33,880 nucleotides of DNA from Anaerolineales bacterium (GCA_016927115.1 JAFGNH010000090.1:1-33880); one strand, 5' to 3'; shown: positions 16,943-26,529, counted from the first letter of the stretch. A program made the numbers and translations. Notes: generated by a model from the letters alone, not told the origin.

Positions 16943-17009
16943 GTCCGGTGATGGAGTCCACCGTACCCGCCGTTGAGCCAAAGACTCCTGGGGAATTTTT
17001 ACTGGGAGT
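16943..17009 (+). promoter_or_regulatory. Fluoride riboswitch (crcB motif) with translational expression platform
   Basis: Stem CGGTG (16946-16950) / CACCG (16959-16963) encloses loop ATGGAGTC. GGAGTC (16953-16958) is perfectly complementary to GACTCC (16983-16988), the pseudoknot expected in the crcB motif, which is known to bind fluoride. The core GGTGATGGAGTCCACC and the segment GCCAAAGACTCCTG match the family pattern closely (for example GCTAATGACTCCT in known members). ACTCC (16984-16988) can alternatively pair with GGAGT (17005-17009), which is the crcB ribosome site. Ligand-stabilised pseudoknot formation would therefore free translation. It sits directly upstream of crcB. The call rests on pattern recognition, not a covariance-model score. 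Confidence 0.8.
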
Positions 17010-17016
17010 GTCACCA

Positions 17017-17406
17017 ATGGTGCAGCAATTCTTGCTGGTAGGGTTGGGTGGTTTTACGGGTGCCGTTCTTCGATTTGGTCTGAGCGGGCTGGTACAGAAC
17101 GTATCAAAGAATTATTCTTTTCCCTGGCCTACCCTGGCTGTGAATTTATTTGGCTGTCTACTGATCGGTGTCTTATCCCAGCTGGCGGATTCATTTGGAA
17201 TATTCACAACGGAAGCTCGTTTGTTTGTATTTATCGGGTTCCTGGGGGCTTTTACGACCTATTCCACATTCAGCAATGAAACCATGGATTTGATCAGGGG
17301 TGGTGAGAGTTTACTTTCCCTGGTCTATGTTGGCTTACATTTGCTGCTGGGCCTGGGCAGTGTATGGCTGGGGCGCATGGCAGCTGCTGCCCTGACCCGT
17401 TTGTAA
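17017..17406 (+). CDS. crcB: Fluoride ion channel CrcB/Fluc
   Basis: This 129-aa, four-helix membrane protein exports fluoride as a dual-topology dimer. Visible motifs are GGFTGAVLRFGLS (11-23, conserved Arg19), TLAVNLFGCLLIG (39-51, Asn43 of the pore), and GFLGAFTTYSTFSNE (74-88, the Thr/Phe-box and Na+ site). The start at 17017 is supported by GGGAG 8 nt upstream. A longer frame from 16948 begins inside the riboswitch and is rejected. Only one copy is present, so a homodimer is expected rather than the tandem pair found in some bacteria. It converges with the MFS gene, 42 bp away. Fluoride-responsive control is predicted from the upstream RNA. Confidence 0.95.
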   Translation: MVQQFLLVGLGGFTGAVLRFGLSGLVQNVSKNYSFPWPTLAVNLFGCLLIGVLSQLADSFGIFTTEARLFVFIGFLGAFTTYSTFSNETMDLIRGGESLLSLVYVGLHLLLGLGSVWLGRMAAAALTRL

Positions 17407-17448
17407 ACTACCTGTACATTCCCCTGGAAGAATGCCCCGGGATAAACG

Positions 17449-18693
17449 CTACGATTTCCCGTTTTCCTCAATTTGCATCAGAGCAGGAATGAAGAAACCA
17501 CTCAGGCCGGTCAAAACACATAGTGCACCAGCGATGATGTACCAGATGCTCAGTCCGAACCTGTCTGCCATCGGGCCGGAGATTGCAAGGCCCAGTGGTG
17601 ATGTAATCCACAGCAGGCTGCCGATAAGTGATAGGACGCGCCCCTGTTTTTCCGGCGCGATGGTGGCCTGCATAATAGCCATAAGCGGCGCATCAACAAA
17701 GGGGATCGCCACACCAAGCGCAAATGAGAGCACAGCGGCCATACCGAAACCAGTACCGGGAAGCAGTCCCAAGCCGATCAAGCTGAGGCCCAGAAAATTC
17801 ATCGCACTCATCGTTGTGATGATTCGGCGTTTAAACCCACCCCAGGCACTCATAATGAGCCCACCCAATACGATACCAACACCAGTCAGCGCCTGAAGTT
17901 TACTGAGGTCAGCAGAATCTCCACTGAAATGCTTGTAGACGAACAGTGGAAACAGAGAAAATGCCGGCGTCAGGGCGAGTTTAAAAAGCATAGCAAACCC
18001 AAGCAGGATTAACATCCCCTTCCAGCTGCGAAGGTAATTCAAACCATTTTTTAAATCCTGCCAGATCGTTGTTGATTCATTTTCTGGCCCTTCCCGGGCA
18101 GGCTGAGGAATTAGCACGAACAGCAGCGGAAGAATAGCCATCATCGCGGTCCCGACATCGATGAGAAGGATACTTTCTGTACGCAGCAGCTCAATCAGCA
18201 GCGCCCCCAACGGGGCTCCCAGAATATTCAGAAATCCATACATGGCCTGGTTCAGGCCGGACACACGGGACAGGTGCTTTTCAGGGACCATCATTGTGGT
18301 GGAGGCCTGCATAGCGGGCCAGTGAAAGCTGCCTCCGAGCGCCCGTAAAAACATAACAACGTAAATATGCCAGATCTCAACCACCCCTGCTGCGAATAAT
18401 CCTGCCAGTATAAGAGATACAAGGGCGATGGCACCGTCCGCAACAATCATCACCTTGCGACGGTCCCAGCGATCCACGTAGGCACCAGCGATCGGTCCAA
18501 GTAAAATTTCCGGGATAATGCCTACCAGACTGGCAGTAGCAAGTACCGTTGCTGACTCTGTCTGCGCAGTGAGCCACCAGATCAGTGCAAATTGAACGAT
18601 CTTGCTTCCTATGAGTGAAAAAGCCTGCCCGGACCAGATTGCAAAAAAGGGTGCTTTCCAGTTTTCTTTGTTCCGATCAGCGACAATTGCCAT
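17449..18693 (-). CDS. Major facilitator superfamily exporter
   Basis: This 414-aa, 12-helix integral membrane transporter resembles the DHA3/macrolide-efflux and EntS-like branch of the MFS. The N-terminal half begins FFAIWSGQAFSLIGSKIVQFALIWWLT and contains the cytoplasmic loop motif GAYVDRWDRRKVMI between helices 2 and 3. A hydrophilic central loop (PAREGPENESTTIWQDLKNGL) joins the halves. The second half repeats a degenerate loop (MADRFG). GAGGAAA before the ATG fixes the start. A terminator on the same strand separates it from ahcY upstream, so it needs its own promoter, which I could not identify. The substrate is unknown; drug or siderophore export is typical of the branch. Confidence 0.9.
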   Translation of the reverse strand: MAIVADRNKENWKAPFFAIWSGQAFSLIGSKIVQFALIWWLTAQTESATVLATASLVGIIPEILLGPIAGAYVDRWDRRKVMIVADGAIALVSLILAGLFAAGVVEIWHIYVVMFLRALGGSFHWPAMQASTTMMVPEKHLSRVSGLNQAMYGFLNILGAPLGALLIELLRTESILLIDVGTAMMAILPLLFVLIPQPAREGPENESTTIWQDLKNGLNYLRSWKGMLILLGFAMLFKLALTPAFSLFPLFVYKHFSGDSADLSKLQALTGVGIVLGGLIMSAWGGFKRRIITTMSAMNFLGLSLIGLGLLPGTGFGMAAVLSFALGVAIPFVDAPLMAIMQATIAPEKQGRVLSLIGSLLWITSPLGLAISGPMADRFGLSIWYIIAGALCVLTGLSGFFIPALMQIEENGKS

Positions 18694-18725
18694 GTTGTTT
18701 CCTCATCCCGGTTGTGCTTTAGTTT

Positions 18726-18761
18726 TTAAGTAAAACCGCCTGGGCACGAACGCCAGGCGGT
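18726..18761 (-). terminator. Intrinsic terminator of the ahcY operon
   Basis: On the minus strand, ACCGCCTGG / CCAGGCGGT (arms 18753-18761 and 18735-18743), a 9-bp perfect stem with a 9-nt loop, is followed by TTTTACTTAAAAA. It lies 49 bp after the ahcY stop and insulates the MFS gene. Confidence 0.85.
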
Positions 18762-18809
18762 GTCCTTCTAACAGGATATACGAAATTCAACCGTTCGGGG
18801 TTTTATTAA

Positions 18810-20144
<1,335 letters not shown>

Positions 20145-20152
20145 TTACTGTA

Positions 20153-20914
20153 TCAGGAGATTGTACCAGCACCTTCATAATAACTATAGACCGGATAGAA
20201 CCCCAGACGTTGATAGCAGCGTACAGCAGGAGTATTTTCCGGGGCGACGTTGAGAATGATCGTTCTGATATCCCAGTCCAGCAGCCTTCTTACAACGGCA
20301 GCGGTGGTCAGTGATGCAAACCCTTTGCCGCGCTGTGCGGGATGGGTGAAGATACTGCCTACTGCAGCTATGCCCGCTGTTCTGGATACTACATGTGTTC
20401 CACCAAACGAGACCAGTTGTCCATCCTGGTAAAGGCCATAAAAAGTGTTCTGCTCGAGCTGGTCCGGCACGAACGCATCCGGTTGGTCGGGGTATTGAGC
20501 AAAGAGTTCCAGGATCTCCGACAGTTGGGCACGTGAGAGGAGTTTTGCAGAGTCTGGTTTGCCCCCTGCGGGGAAGCGGGTTCGGTCCAGTACCATACGC
20601 TGCATTGGAACTGGCGTGTCCAGACTCAGCCGCTTCTGCAAACTCTTCAGATGTTCCTGTTGGATTGATACCTGGTACAGGCCTGCCGGGAGATCACAGA
20701 TAAGGTGTGCCAGTGATCCGGCATCCCCGTGTGTGAAGAGGACCGGAGGCTGAATGCCTGTGTAGGTCATAATGACCGCCTGGTTATTCATATACCAGGA
20801 TGTGTCTTCGATAAAACCGGGATCAAGATCTGCAAGCGCATAAGCGCTCCAGGCACGGTCCTGTTCAAGCAGATTTCGGATTTTTTCTGCCTGCTGCGAA
20901 GTGATCACTGCCAT
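20153..20914 (-). CDS. GNAT-family N-acetyltransferase
   Basis: A 253-aa protein with an N-terminal domain of its own (residues 1-120) and a C-terminal GNAT domain of the FR47-like kind. Acetyl-CoA motif A is VGSIFTHPAQRGKGFAS (185-201, with the QRGKG pyrophosphate loop), and motif B is LNVAPENTPAVRCYQRLGF (221-239). The start codon overlaps the stop of the upstream kinase gene by 10 bp, so the two are translationally coupled. The acceptor substrate is not predictable. Membership in an operon with adenosine-salvage genes might be functional or incidental. Confidence 0.88.
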   Translation of the reverse strand: MAVITSQQAEKIRNLLEQDRAWSAYALADLDPGFIEDTSWYMNNQAVIMTYTGIQPPVLFTHGDAGSLAHLICDLPAGLYQVSIQQEHLKSLQKRLSLDTPVPMQRMVLDRTRFPAGGKPDSAKLLSRAQLSEILELFAQYPDQPDAFVPDQLEQNTFYGLYQDGQLVSFGGTHVVSRTAGIAAVGSIFTHPAQRGKGFASLTTAAVVRRLLDWDIRTIILNVAPENTPAVRCYQRLGFYPVYSYYEGAGTIS

Positions 20915-21858
20915 GAATCCAGTTCTCCATGATCATCGTAATACTTCCGGAATCGGCTGATGAAAGAAGGGATATCGAATTTATGGCCTTGAGGGCTGTC
21001 AGCTTCAAGGCAGTAGGTGGCTGCCAGTGCCCCAATCTGTGCACAGCGTTCAAGGCTCAATTGATTGAGGTAACCTTTGAGAAATCCAGCGCGGAACGCA
21101 TCACCGATGCCTGTAGGATCAAAATTGATATCTGGCGGAACGCTGGGAACGTGGATGGTTTCCTGAATGGTGGTGATATCGACTCCATCCTCGCCGCGGG
21201 TTGTGACTACAAACTGGGCCGATTTCAGCAGATCTTCGCGGGCAAGGGCGGTTTTTTCACTGATAAGCCCGAATTCATAATCATTGGAGAAAAGAGCTGC
21301 ACAGTTAAGAATACCGTGCTTGAGTTCCTCCGATGAAAAACGCACAATCTGCTGACTGGGATCATAGAAGTATGGAATGTTCAACTCAAGGCATTCATCG
21401 ATGAATTTGTTCATGGCTGCCGGATCCGATGGGGAGATGAACACCAGGTCCGGTTTTTCATCGAGATCATGCAGGCTGAGCTGTGTTGATTGATCCATGG
21501 CCCCTGGATAGAAACTGGCTATCTGGGCATTTGAATCATCTGTTGTGGCAAAAAACGATGAAGTATAGGTGTCTTCGAAAATGTGTATTGCAGACGTGTC
21601 CACACCATGACTGTCCAGCCAGTCACGATATTCCTGGAAGTCCATCCCTGCGGCTGCAAGAATCTTCGGCTTTTCACCAAGCAGGGCAAGGGTGTAGGCG
21701 ATATTGGCTGCAATCCCCCCACGTTTCCTCGCCATGGAATCCACGAGGAACGAAAGGCTGATCCGGTCGAGCAGCTCGGGCAGGATATTTTCCTCGAATT
21801 GACCGGGGAAGTGCATCAGATAGTCGTATGCAATTGATCCTGTAAGAACTATTTTCAT
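20905..21858 (-). CDS. PfkB-family carbohydrate/nucleoside kinase (adenosine-kinase-like)
   Basis: A 317-aa ribokinase-superfamily kinase. The substrate-side motif GGIAANIAYTLALLG (47-61) corresponds to PfkB signature 1. DPTGIGDAFRAGFLKG (247-262) is signature 2, with the anion-hole loop and catalytic base Asp253. The start at 21858 has GAGG 7 nt upstream. A longer frame to 21990 runs through the promoter. Similarity in layout is to the ribokinase subgroup often annotated as adenosine kinase. Co-direction with ahcY supports adenosine as substrate, but this is inference, and a sugar kinase is the alternative. It is the first gene of the operon. A hairpin with a T-tract in its leader suggests attenuation. 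Confidence 0.88.
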   Translation of the reverse strand: MKIVLTGSIAYDYLMHFPGQFEENILPELLDRISLSFLVDSMARKRGGIAANIAYTLALLGEKPKILAAAGMDFQEYRDWLDSHGVDTSAIHIFEDTYTSSFFATTDDSNAQIASFYPGAMDQSTQLSLHDLDEKPDLVFISPSDPAAMNKFIDECLELNIPYFYDPSQQIVRFSSEELKHGILNCAALFSNDYEFGLISEKTALAREDLLKSAQFVVTTRGEDGVDITTIQETIHVPSVPPDINFDPTGIGDAFRAGFLKGYLNQLSLERCAQIGALAATYCLEADSPQGHKFDIPSFISRFRKYYDDHGELDSWQ

Positions 21859-21925
21859 GGCTTGCCTCTCTGTGTCCATACCGGAGTGTTTAAAGGAGGG
21901 GAAGAGCATTTCTGAACCGGCACAT

Positions 21926-21948
21926 AAAAATTGCGCTCTATGGAGCGC
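21926..21948 (-). terminator. Leader hairpin with T-tract (possible attenuator) of the kinase-GNAT-ahcY operon
   Basis: On the minus strand, GCGCTC-CATA-GAGCGC is followed by AATTTTT. It begins about 12 nt after the predicted transcription start and 68 nt before the first gene's start codon. The short 6-bp GC-rich stem plus T-run has the form of an intrinsic terminator inside the leader. No matching antiterminator or known SAH/SAM riboswitch consensus was recognised. Confidence 0.45.
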
Positions 21949-21966
21949 TCTGTTCTGGACAAAAAA

Positions 21967-21995
21967 AGTGTAGCATGGTGACCAGTTCATGACAA
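21967..21995 (-). promoter_or_regulatory. Promoter of the kinase-GNAT-ahcY operon
   Basis: Read on the minus strand: TTGTCA, a 17-bp spacer ending in TG-C, then TACACT (extended -10). Both hexamers are close to consensus and the spacing is ideal. Transcription would begin near 21960. Confidence 0.7.
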
Positions 21996-22220
21996 GGAAG
22001 AACGCCTTATTCCGGCCGGGATTTTCGTATCCGCTGCTGCCTGCGCTGAATCCTGATCAGTTTTTTACGAACAGGAATATCGAGATTTTTCGCTTGCCAG
22101 ATACTGACAGGTTGGAGATACCGGGTGCAATTTAAGCCGGTTTTTAACAGCATAATTGGATCCGGTTATTGATAATACCTGGTACAACATGTTCAGTTGA
22201 CTCAGGGGACCCGGTGGCTT

Positions 22221-24662
22221 ATGATGAGCGATATGAAACCATTCTCTCACAGAAAAACCTTCTTCCTATTAATAACACCTGTGATCTTGGCAGGAATATC
22301 CGTCGCCTGTGCACTGCCGGCTCAACTTTCAACTCTTGCCGGCCCAAGCGCAACACCTTCACTGACTGCTACAGCCACGGTTACTCCAACACCAACAGCG
22401 ACACCGACTCCACAGCCGGATGTTTATCTGGATGGAGCTGATCTGGCTCTGCGAAATGGGGATTGGGATAACGCGGCTGCACAGTACGGTTTGGTGCTGG
22501 GCCAGTCAGCTTCACAGGATTTAAAGGCAGATGCCCAACTGGGATTGGGCACCACACAGCTTCGTGCAAAGAACTATGATGAGGCGGTTCTTTCACTCAC
22601 AACTTTTCTGCAGGTGTATCCAGACCATTCGCGTACTGCCGAGGCCTATTACCTGCGGGCGCAGGCCTACCAGCATTCTGGAAAAATCGCAGAAGCAGTT
22701 GCAGACTATGACAGCTACCTTAATCTTCACCCGGGTATTCTCGACGGGGATGTCCTTGAACTAATTGGCGATTTACTGTGGGGGCTTGACCTCCCTCTGG
22801 AGGCCGTCGATCGCTACCGTTCTGCCGCAGCCTATACACCTGCCGGGGAAACACTCAACCTGCAGGTGAAAATCGGACAGGCACTGCAGGATGCCGGGGA
22901 CCTTCAAGCAGCGCTGGCACAGTTCCAACAGGTGAAAGAGCAGACCACCAGCGGTAGTACTGTCGCAGCCATGAACCTGCTGATGGGAAAAATCCTGGAA
23001 GAAACCAGCGATATCGAGGGGGCGCATGCGCTCTTCCTTGAATCGGTCGAGAACTATCCGGAGGCATACGATACCTACCTTGGCCTGATCTCGCTGGTGG
23101 AAGCCGGGGTTGAGGTTGATGAATATACTCGAGGGATAATTGATTATTATGCCGGTGCCTATGAGCCTGCCCTTGCTGCCTTTGATCGCGCCCTGGCTGC
23201 TGCGCCGGATGGGACCACGCTGTATTATCGCGGTTTGACCGCATTGGAGTTGGGTGATCCTGTGAGTGCCCGGCAGAATCTGGACACGCTAATTCAGCAA
23301 TATCCAGAGAATCCACATTGGGTGGATGCGTATGCACAAAAGGCTGTGGTTGAATGGGCTTATCTGGATCTGTATGAGGATGCGGTTCAGACATATCTGA
23401 ATTTTGCTGCCGCGGTGCCTGAGCATGGTTTCTGTGGGGATATGCTCTTTGCTGCTGGACGAACCGCTGAGAGAGCCGGCATGCTGGAACAGGCTGCTCA
23501 GATATGGCTTCGTATCCCCGTTGAGTATCCGTTATCTCCACTTGCTTTTCAGGGAGCTTTTGAATCAGGTATTGTGCGCTATCGTCTGGGACAGACAGCG
23601 GCGGCTCATGAGGCCTTTCAGATTGCTCGCGAAAAAAGCGCCGGTCCCGGGGATATTTCCAAGGCGCTGTTGTGGATTGGAAAAACGTATCAATCGGAAG
23701 GCAATGAAGAGTTGAGCCGCACTGCATGGGAGGAATGTGCCCGCACGGACCCGACAGGGTATTATTCGGAACGGTCACGTGATCTGTTGGAAGGAAGAGA
23801 GCCTTTTCAATCTGAAGTGCTGTATGATTTCTCGACTGATACAGAAACAGATCGTCTGGAGGCAGAAGCATGGCTTCGAACTGCCTTTAGTATAACCACG
23901 CCAGATCCGCTTGATCAACTCGATGCTTCGATGGAAGCGGATATAAGGATTGTGCGTGCCCGTGAATACTGGTCCCTCGGTATGTTCGAGGAAGCCAGAG
24001 AGTATTATGATGTGGTTCGTGAAGAAGTTGAGGGAGATGCTGAAAAAACCTATCGCTTAATGCATGAGCTGCTGGACCAGGGGGTGTACAGGTCCGCCAT
24101 TCTTGCCAGCCGACAGATCCTGGAGCTGGCTGGTATGGATGATACTGCCACGATGAATGCCCCAGTGTATTTTAATCATATCCGTTTTGGTTCTTATTAC
24201 GGCGAAGTTCTGCTTCCTGAAGCTGCGGCTTTTGGACTGGATGGCCTCTATCTCATGAGTGTGGCCAGGCAGGAAACTCTCTTTGAGCCATTCGTGACAT
24301 CTTATGCCGCTGCAAGAGGGCTGATGCAGGTTATTCCTTCAACCGGTGCTGAGATCGCCAGCCAACTCAATTGGCCTGAAGGTTATGATGAAGATGATCT
24401 CTATCGCCCCGTTATCAGTGCCCGCTTCGGTGCATATTACCTGAGCCGGCAGCGTGATACCTTCGACGGAGACCTTTTTGCAGCACTGGCAGCTTACAAT
24501 GCCGGGGCAGGAAATGCGTCGGCATGGAAGGAACTTGCCCCCAACGACCCAGACCTGTTTCTTGAGGTCATCCGTATTGACCAACCGCACCATTATATCC
24601 GTGCGATCTATGAGGTCTACACGATCTATAGGAGCCTGTATGCTTCTCAGGTGGGAGAATAA
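22221..24662 (+). CDS. TPR-containing lytic murein transglycosylase (Slt-like)
   Basis: An exported 813-aa enzyme (from the ATG at 22221; TTG 22197 is less likely) that cleaves peptidoglycan. A signal sequence (FFLLITPVILAGISVACA) ends near a Cys that could be a non-canonical lipobox (SVAC). A Thr/Pro-rich linker (TPTPTATPTPQP) leads to about ten TPR-like helical repeats over residues 45-600. Such repeats form the superhelical body of Slt70-type enzymes. The C-terminal GH23 domain has the catalytic Glu at codon 24273-24275 in SVARQETLFEP, then AARGLMQVIPSTGAEIA and the AAYNAGAGNASAW motif. It is alone between divergent and convergent genes. The start codon is uncertain because three in-frame ATGs (22221, 22224, 22233) are close together. 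A role in wall turnover is expected. Confidence 0.92.
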   Translation: MMSDMKPFSHRKTFFLLITPVILAGISVACALPAQLSTLAGPSATPSLTATATVTPTPTATPTPQPDVYLDGADLALRNGDWDNAAAQYGLVLGQSASQDLKADAQLGLGTTQLRAKNYDEAVLSLTTFLQVYPDHSRTAEAYYLRAQAYQHSGKIAEAVADYDSYLNLHPGILDGDVLELIGDLLWGLDLPLEAVDRYRSAAAYTPAGETLNLQVKIGQALQDAGDLQAALAQFQQVKEQTTSGSTVAAMNLLMGKILEETSDIEGAHALFLESVENYPEAYDTYLGLISLVEAGVEVDEYTRGIIDYYAGAYEPALAAFDRALAAAPDGTTLYYRGLTALELGDPVSARQNLDTLIQQYPENPHWVDAYAQKAVVEWAYLDLYEDAVQTYLNFAAAVPEHGFCGDMLFAAGRTAERAGMLEQAAQIWLRIPVEYPLSPLAFQGAFESGIVRYRLGQTAAAHEAFQIAREKSAGPGDISKALLWIGKTYQSEGNEELSRTAWEECARTDPTGYYSERSRDLLEGREPFQSEVLYDFSTDTETDRLEAEAWLRTAFSITTPDPLDQLDASMEADIRIVRAREYWSLGMFEEAREYYDVVREEVEGDAEKTYRLMHELLDQGVYRSAILASRQILELAGMDDTATMNAPVYFNHIRFGSYYGEVLLPEAAAFGLDGLYLMSVARQETLFEPFVTSYAAARGLMQVIPSTGAEIASQLNWPEGYDEDDLYRPVISARFGAYYLSRQRDTFDGDLFAALAAYNAGAGNASAWKELAPNDPDLFLEVIRIDQPHHYIRAIYEVYTIYRSLYASQVGE

Positions 24663-24726
24663 ATTCCTCCAGGCAGTTTGATCGGGGCGTCCTCTCAGCT
24701 GTTTCTGCTGTGTGCGTACAGCACTA

Positions 24727-25938
24727 TTAGATTAGCAGCTGCACCAGTACGGGTTCACCAGCGTTGAAGTGGTCGATTCCTTCAGGGATGGTAAGGATAG
24801 ATTCTGCTGATGCCATCATCTGAAGCCTGCTGCCGCGAGGCAGCGGAGTGAATAGCAATGGCGCATTGGGTTTTTCCTGAAGCGTGCCGAAAATGAACTG
24901 AGTCCAGCTGCTTTGTCCGGAGACCGCATCAGCCAATACCGCTTCTTTGACCGGCAGTCCAGGTTTTGCGAAACCAGCCATATGGTGCAGGGCGGGAAGT
25001 ACAAGCTGGAGAAATGCTGTCAGATTTGAAGGAGGCCCTCCGGGCAGGCAGAAAACCGGCTTGCCTTCAAGCAGGCCAAATGCAACACCTTTCCCCGGGC
25101 CCATGCGGACCCGGTTAAATAGCTTCTCCCAGCCGATTGAATCCAATGTCTTGACAACCAGGTCTCGCTCACCCGACCATGCGCCTCCGCTGGTGATCAC
25201 AATGTCATGGTTTTTGATGGCGTTCCGAATGGCTTCCTCGATAACAGCTGCTTTATCCTTCAGAATCATGGTGGAAGACTCCATATGATGCCGTGTACAC
25301 CAGGCAGCAAGTGTAACAAGGTTGCTGGCATACAGTTTTCCCGGTTCGAGAGGAGTTCCCGGAGCAATGACTTCATTCCCTGTGGCCAGCAGGGCGGCAT
25401 ATGGACGGCGAAAAACCCGGGCATGAGTATGGCCTGCAGAGGCCAGCAGGCCTACTGCTGCAGGATGGAGCTGGGCTCCTTTTGAAAGGATTTTCTGCCC
25501 GATACGTACATCCGAACCCTGGTGGAGTATATTCCGGCCTGGCTCAGCAATATTCAAAACGGTAATGATGGATCCTTCAGATGTGGTGAATTCTTCGGCG
25601 AGGACTGCGTCTGCTCCTGCCGGAATTGCAGCGCCTGTGAGAACCCGTACTGTTGTCCCGGGTTGAAGTTGAAGTATGTTCCTGTCACCTGCATAGCGGC
25701 TGCCGATCAACTTCAGTGTAACTGGTTGATCCGAAGCATCCCGTATATCCGCTGATCTCACTGCATAGCCGTCTTTGAGAGACGCATCGATTGATGGGGA
25801 ATCCACAGAAGAGGAGACATCCTCAGCCAGTTTCCGGTCGACAAGTTGTTCCAGGGGCAGATATTCGCTTTCAAGCGGGGAAAGGGCAGCAAGAGTTGTT
25901 TCAATGGCGGTGTGGAAGGTGATGGGTTTATAGTCCAT
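24727..25938 (-). CDS. moeA: Molybdopterin molybdenumtransferase MoeA
   Basis: This 403-aa enzyme inserts molybdate into adenylylated molybdopterin in molybdenum cofactor synthesis. Seen: DASLKDGYAVRS (51-62), TGAAIPAGADAVLAEE (101-116), and the MoCF-biosynthesis domain with ATGNEV (185-190) and SGGAWSGERDLV (250-261). MGPGKGVAFGLLEGKP then LPGGPPSN (298-305) is the variant of the more usual GLPGNPVS loop. The C-terminal domain IV ends at LVQLLI. GAGGAG 8 nt before the ATG at 25938 fixes the start. A 90-codon upstream extension overlaps non-coding sequence and is rejected. No other moa/mob gene is in the window. A minus-strand TATACT at 26035-26040 is a possible -10 with a poor -35. Confidence 0.95.
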   Translation of the reverse strand: MDYKPITFHTAIETTLAALSPLESEYLPLEQLVDRKLAEDVSSSVDSPSIDASLKDGYAVRSADIRDASDQPVTLKLIGSRYAGDRNILQLQPGTTVRVLTGAAIPAGADAVLAEEFTTSEGSIITVLNIAEPGRNILHQGSDVRIGQKILSKGAQLHPAAVGLLASAGHTHARVFRRPYAALLATGNEVIAPGTPLEPGKLYASNLVTLAAWCTRHHMESSTMILKDKAAVIEEAIRNAIKNHDIVITSGGAWSGERDLVVKTLDSIGWEKLFNRVRMGPGKGVAFGLLEGKPVFCLPGGPPSNLTAFLQLVLPALHHMAGFAKPGLPVKEAVLADAVSGQSSWTQFIFGTLQEKPNAPLLFTPLPRGSRLQMMASAESILTIPEGIDHFNAGEPVLVQLLI

Positions 25939-26199
25939 TGGAAATGCTCCTCGTAATGCAGATTTTCCTTCCTGGTAGAAAACACTGGAAGTCAGGCATT
26001 GGATAAGGGTGTACGGTATTACTGTTTTCTGCCCAGTATACTCCAACCAATACAAACGCCTATCCGGGATATGGTCTCCGTTATCAGGGGCAGGGAAGCT
26101 GAAGGTTTGGGAGGGAAAAGAGGTGATATGGCTGAAGTCCCGGTTTTCCCGGAGTTTATGAAGGCAAACCGACATGTGGATCTGGTTTGATTGTCGAGC

Positions 26200-26227
26200 T
26201 TGCAGCAAACTTTCTTTATGGTAAAAT
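26200..26227 (+). promoter_or_regulatory. Candidate distal rpoB promoter
   Basis: TTGCAG (26200-26205), a 16-bp spacer, and TAAAAT (26222-26227), with TG one base before the -10. This is weaker than the proximal promoter and would give a leader of about 295 nt. Confidence 0.45.
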
Positions 26228-26345
26228 CAGACTTCTGCACCTATCCGAAAGTCAGTGATTCAACAGAGGGACAAACAGGCGATAACAATACTGATATCCT
26301 ATCGGGAGTCTGGTAAAGGAAATCTCTGGAAGGATTCCAGAGTCG

Positions 26346-26374
26346 TTGACGTTTAAGGTAGCACATGATAGAAT
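26346..26374 (+). promoter_or_regulatory. Proximal rpoB promoter
   Basis: TTGACG (26346-26351), a 17-bp spacer, and TAGAAT (26369-26374), with an extended -10 TG-A. It is nearly the same as the promoter of the str operon. Transcription would begin near 26381, about 150 nt before the start codon. Confidence 0.8.
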
Positions 26375-26529
26375 GTAAAGTTGCGAATTGTGAAAAGATT
26401 AGCAATCTCTTTCAGGAGGACTGAGATAGAAAGCAGCGGGAAACAGGCTGGCCATAAAAGCCAGTAAAAACTCGCGTTTTTAGTGTTTTCAGAGATTGGA
26501 TAATCCTTTACAGGACCAGGAGTGTTTAC

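Larger units (their letters stand above)
21859..22220. other. Divergent control region between the kinase operon and lytic transglycosylase
   Basis: There is no gene in this 362 bp. The minus-strand kinase promoter (21967-21995) and its leader hairpin (21926-21948) are described separately. Towards the transglycosylase, an AT-rich stretch with TTAACA near 22144 and GATAAT near 22166 is the only promoter-like pattern, and the spacing is poor. Confidence 0.5.
25939..26529. other. 591-bp divergent region between moeA and rpoB
   Basis: No gene is supported. It contains two plus-strand promoter candidates for rpoB (26200-26227, 26346-26374) and a perfect hairpin CTCTGGAA-GGA-TTCCAGAG (26324-26342) ending just before the second -35. 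A leader follows with CTGGC-CATAAAA-GCCAG (26448-26464) and then AAAAAC-TCGC-GTTTTT (26466-26481). The rpoB ribosome site (GGAG) lies near 26519. Open frames here lack ribosome sites and family resemblance. Confidence 0.6.

Noticed and set aside
16948..17016. Longer crcB start
   Set aside because: It begins within the riboswitch stem; CrcB homology and the GGGAG ribosome site point to 17017.
22855..23871. 338-aa minus-strand open frame opposite the lytic transglycosylase
   Set aside because: It is antisense to the TPR region; the His/Gln/Pro-rich product is typical of reverse-frame translation and has no start signal.
25939..26208. 90-codon N-terminal extension of moeA
   Set aside because: It lacks any MoeA similarity, and GAGGAG sits correctly before the ATG at 25938.
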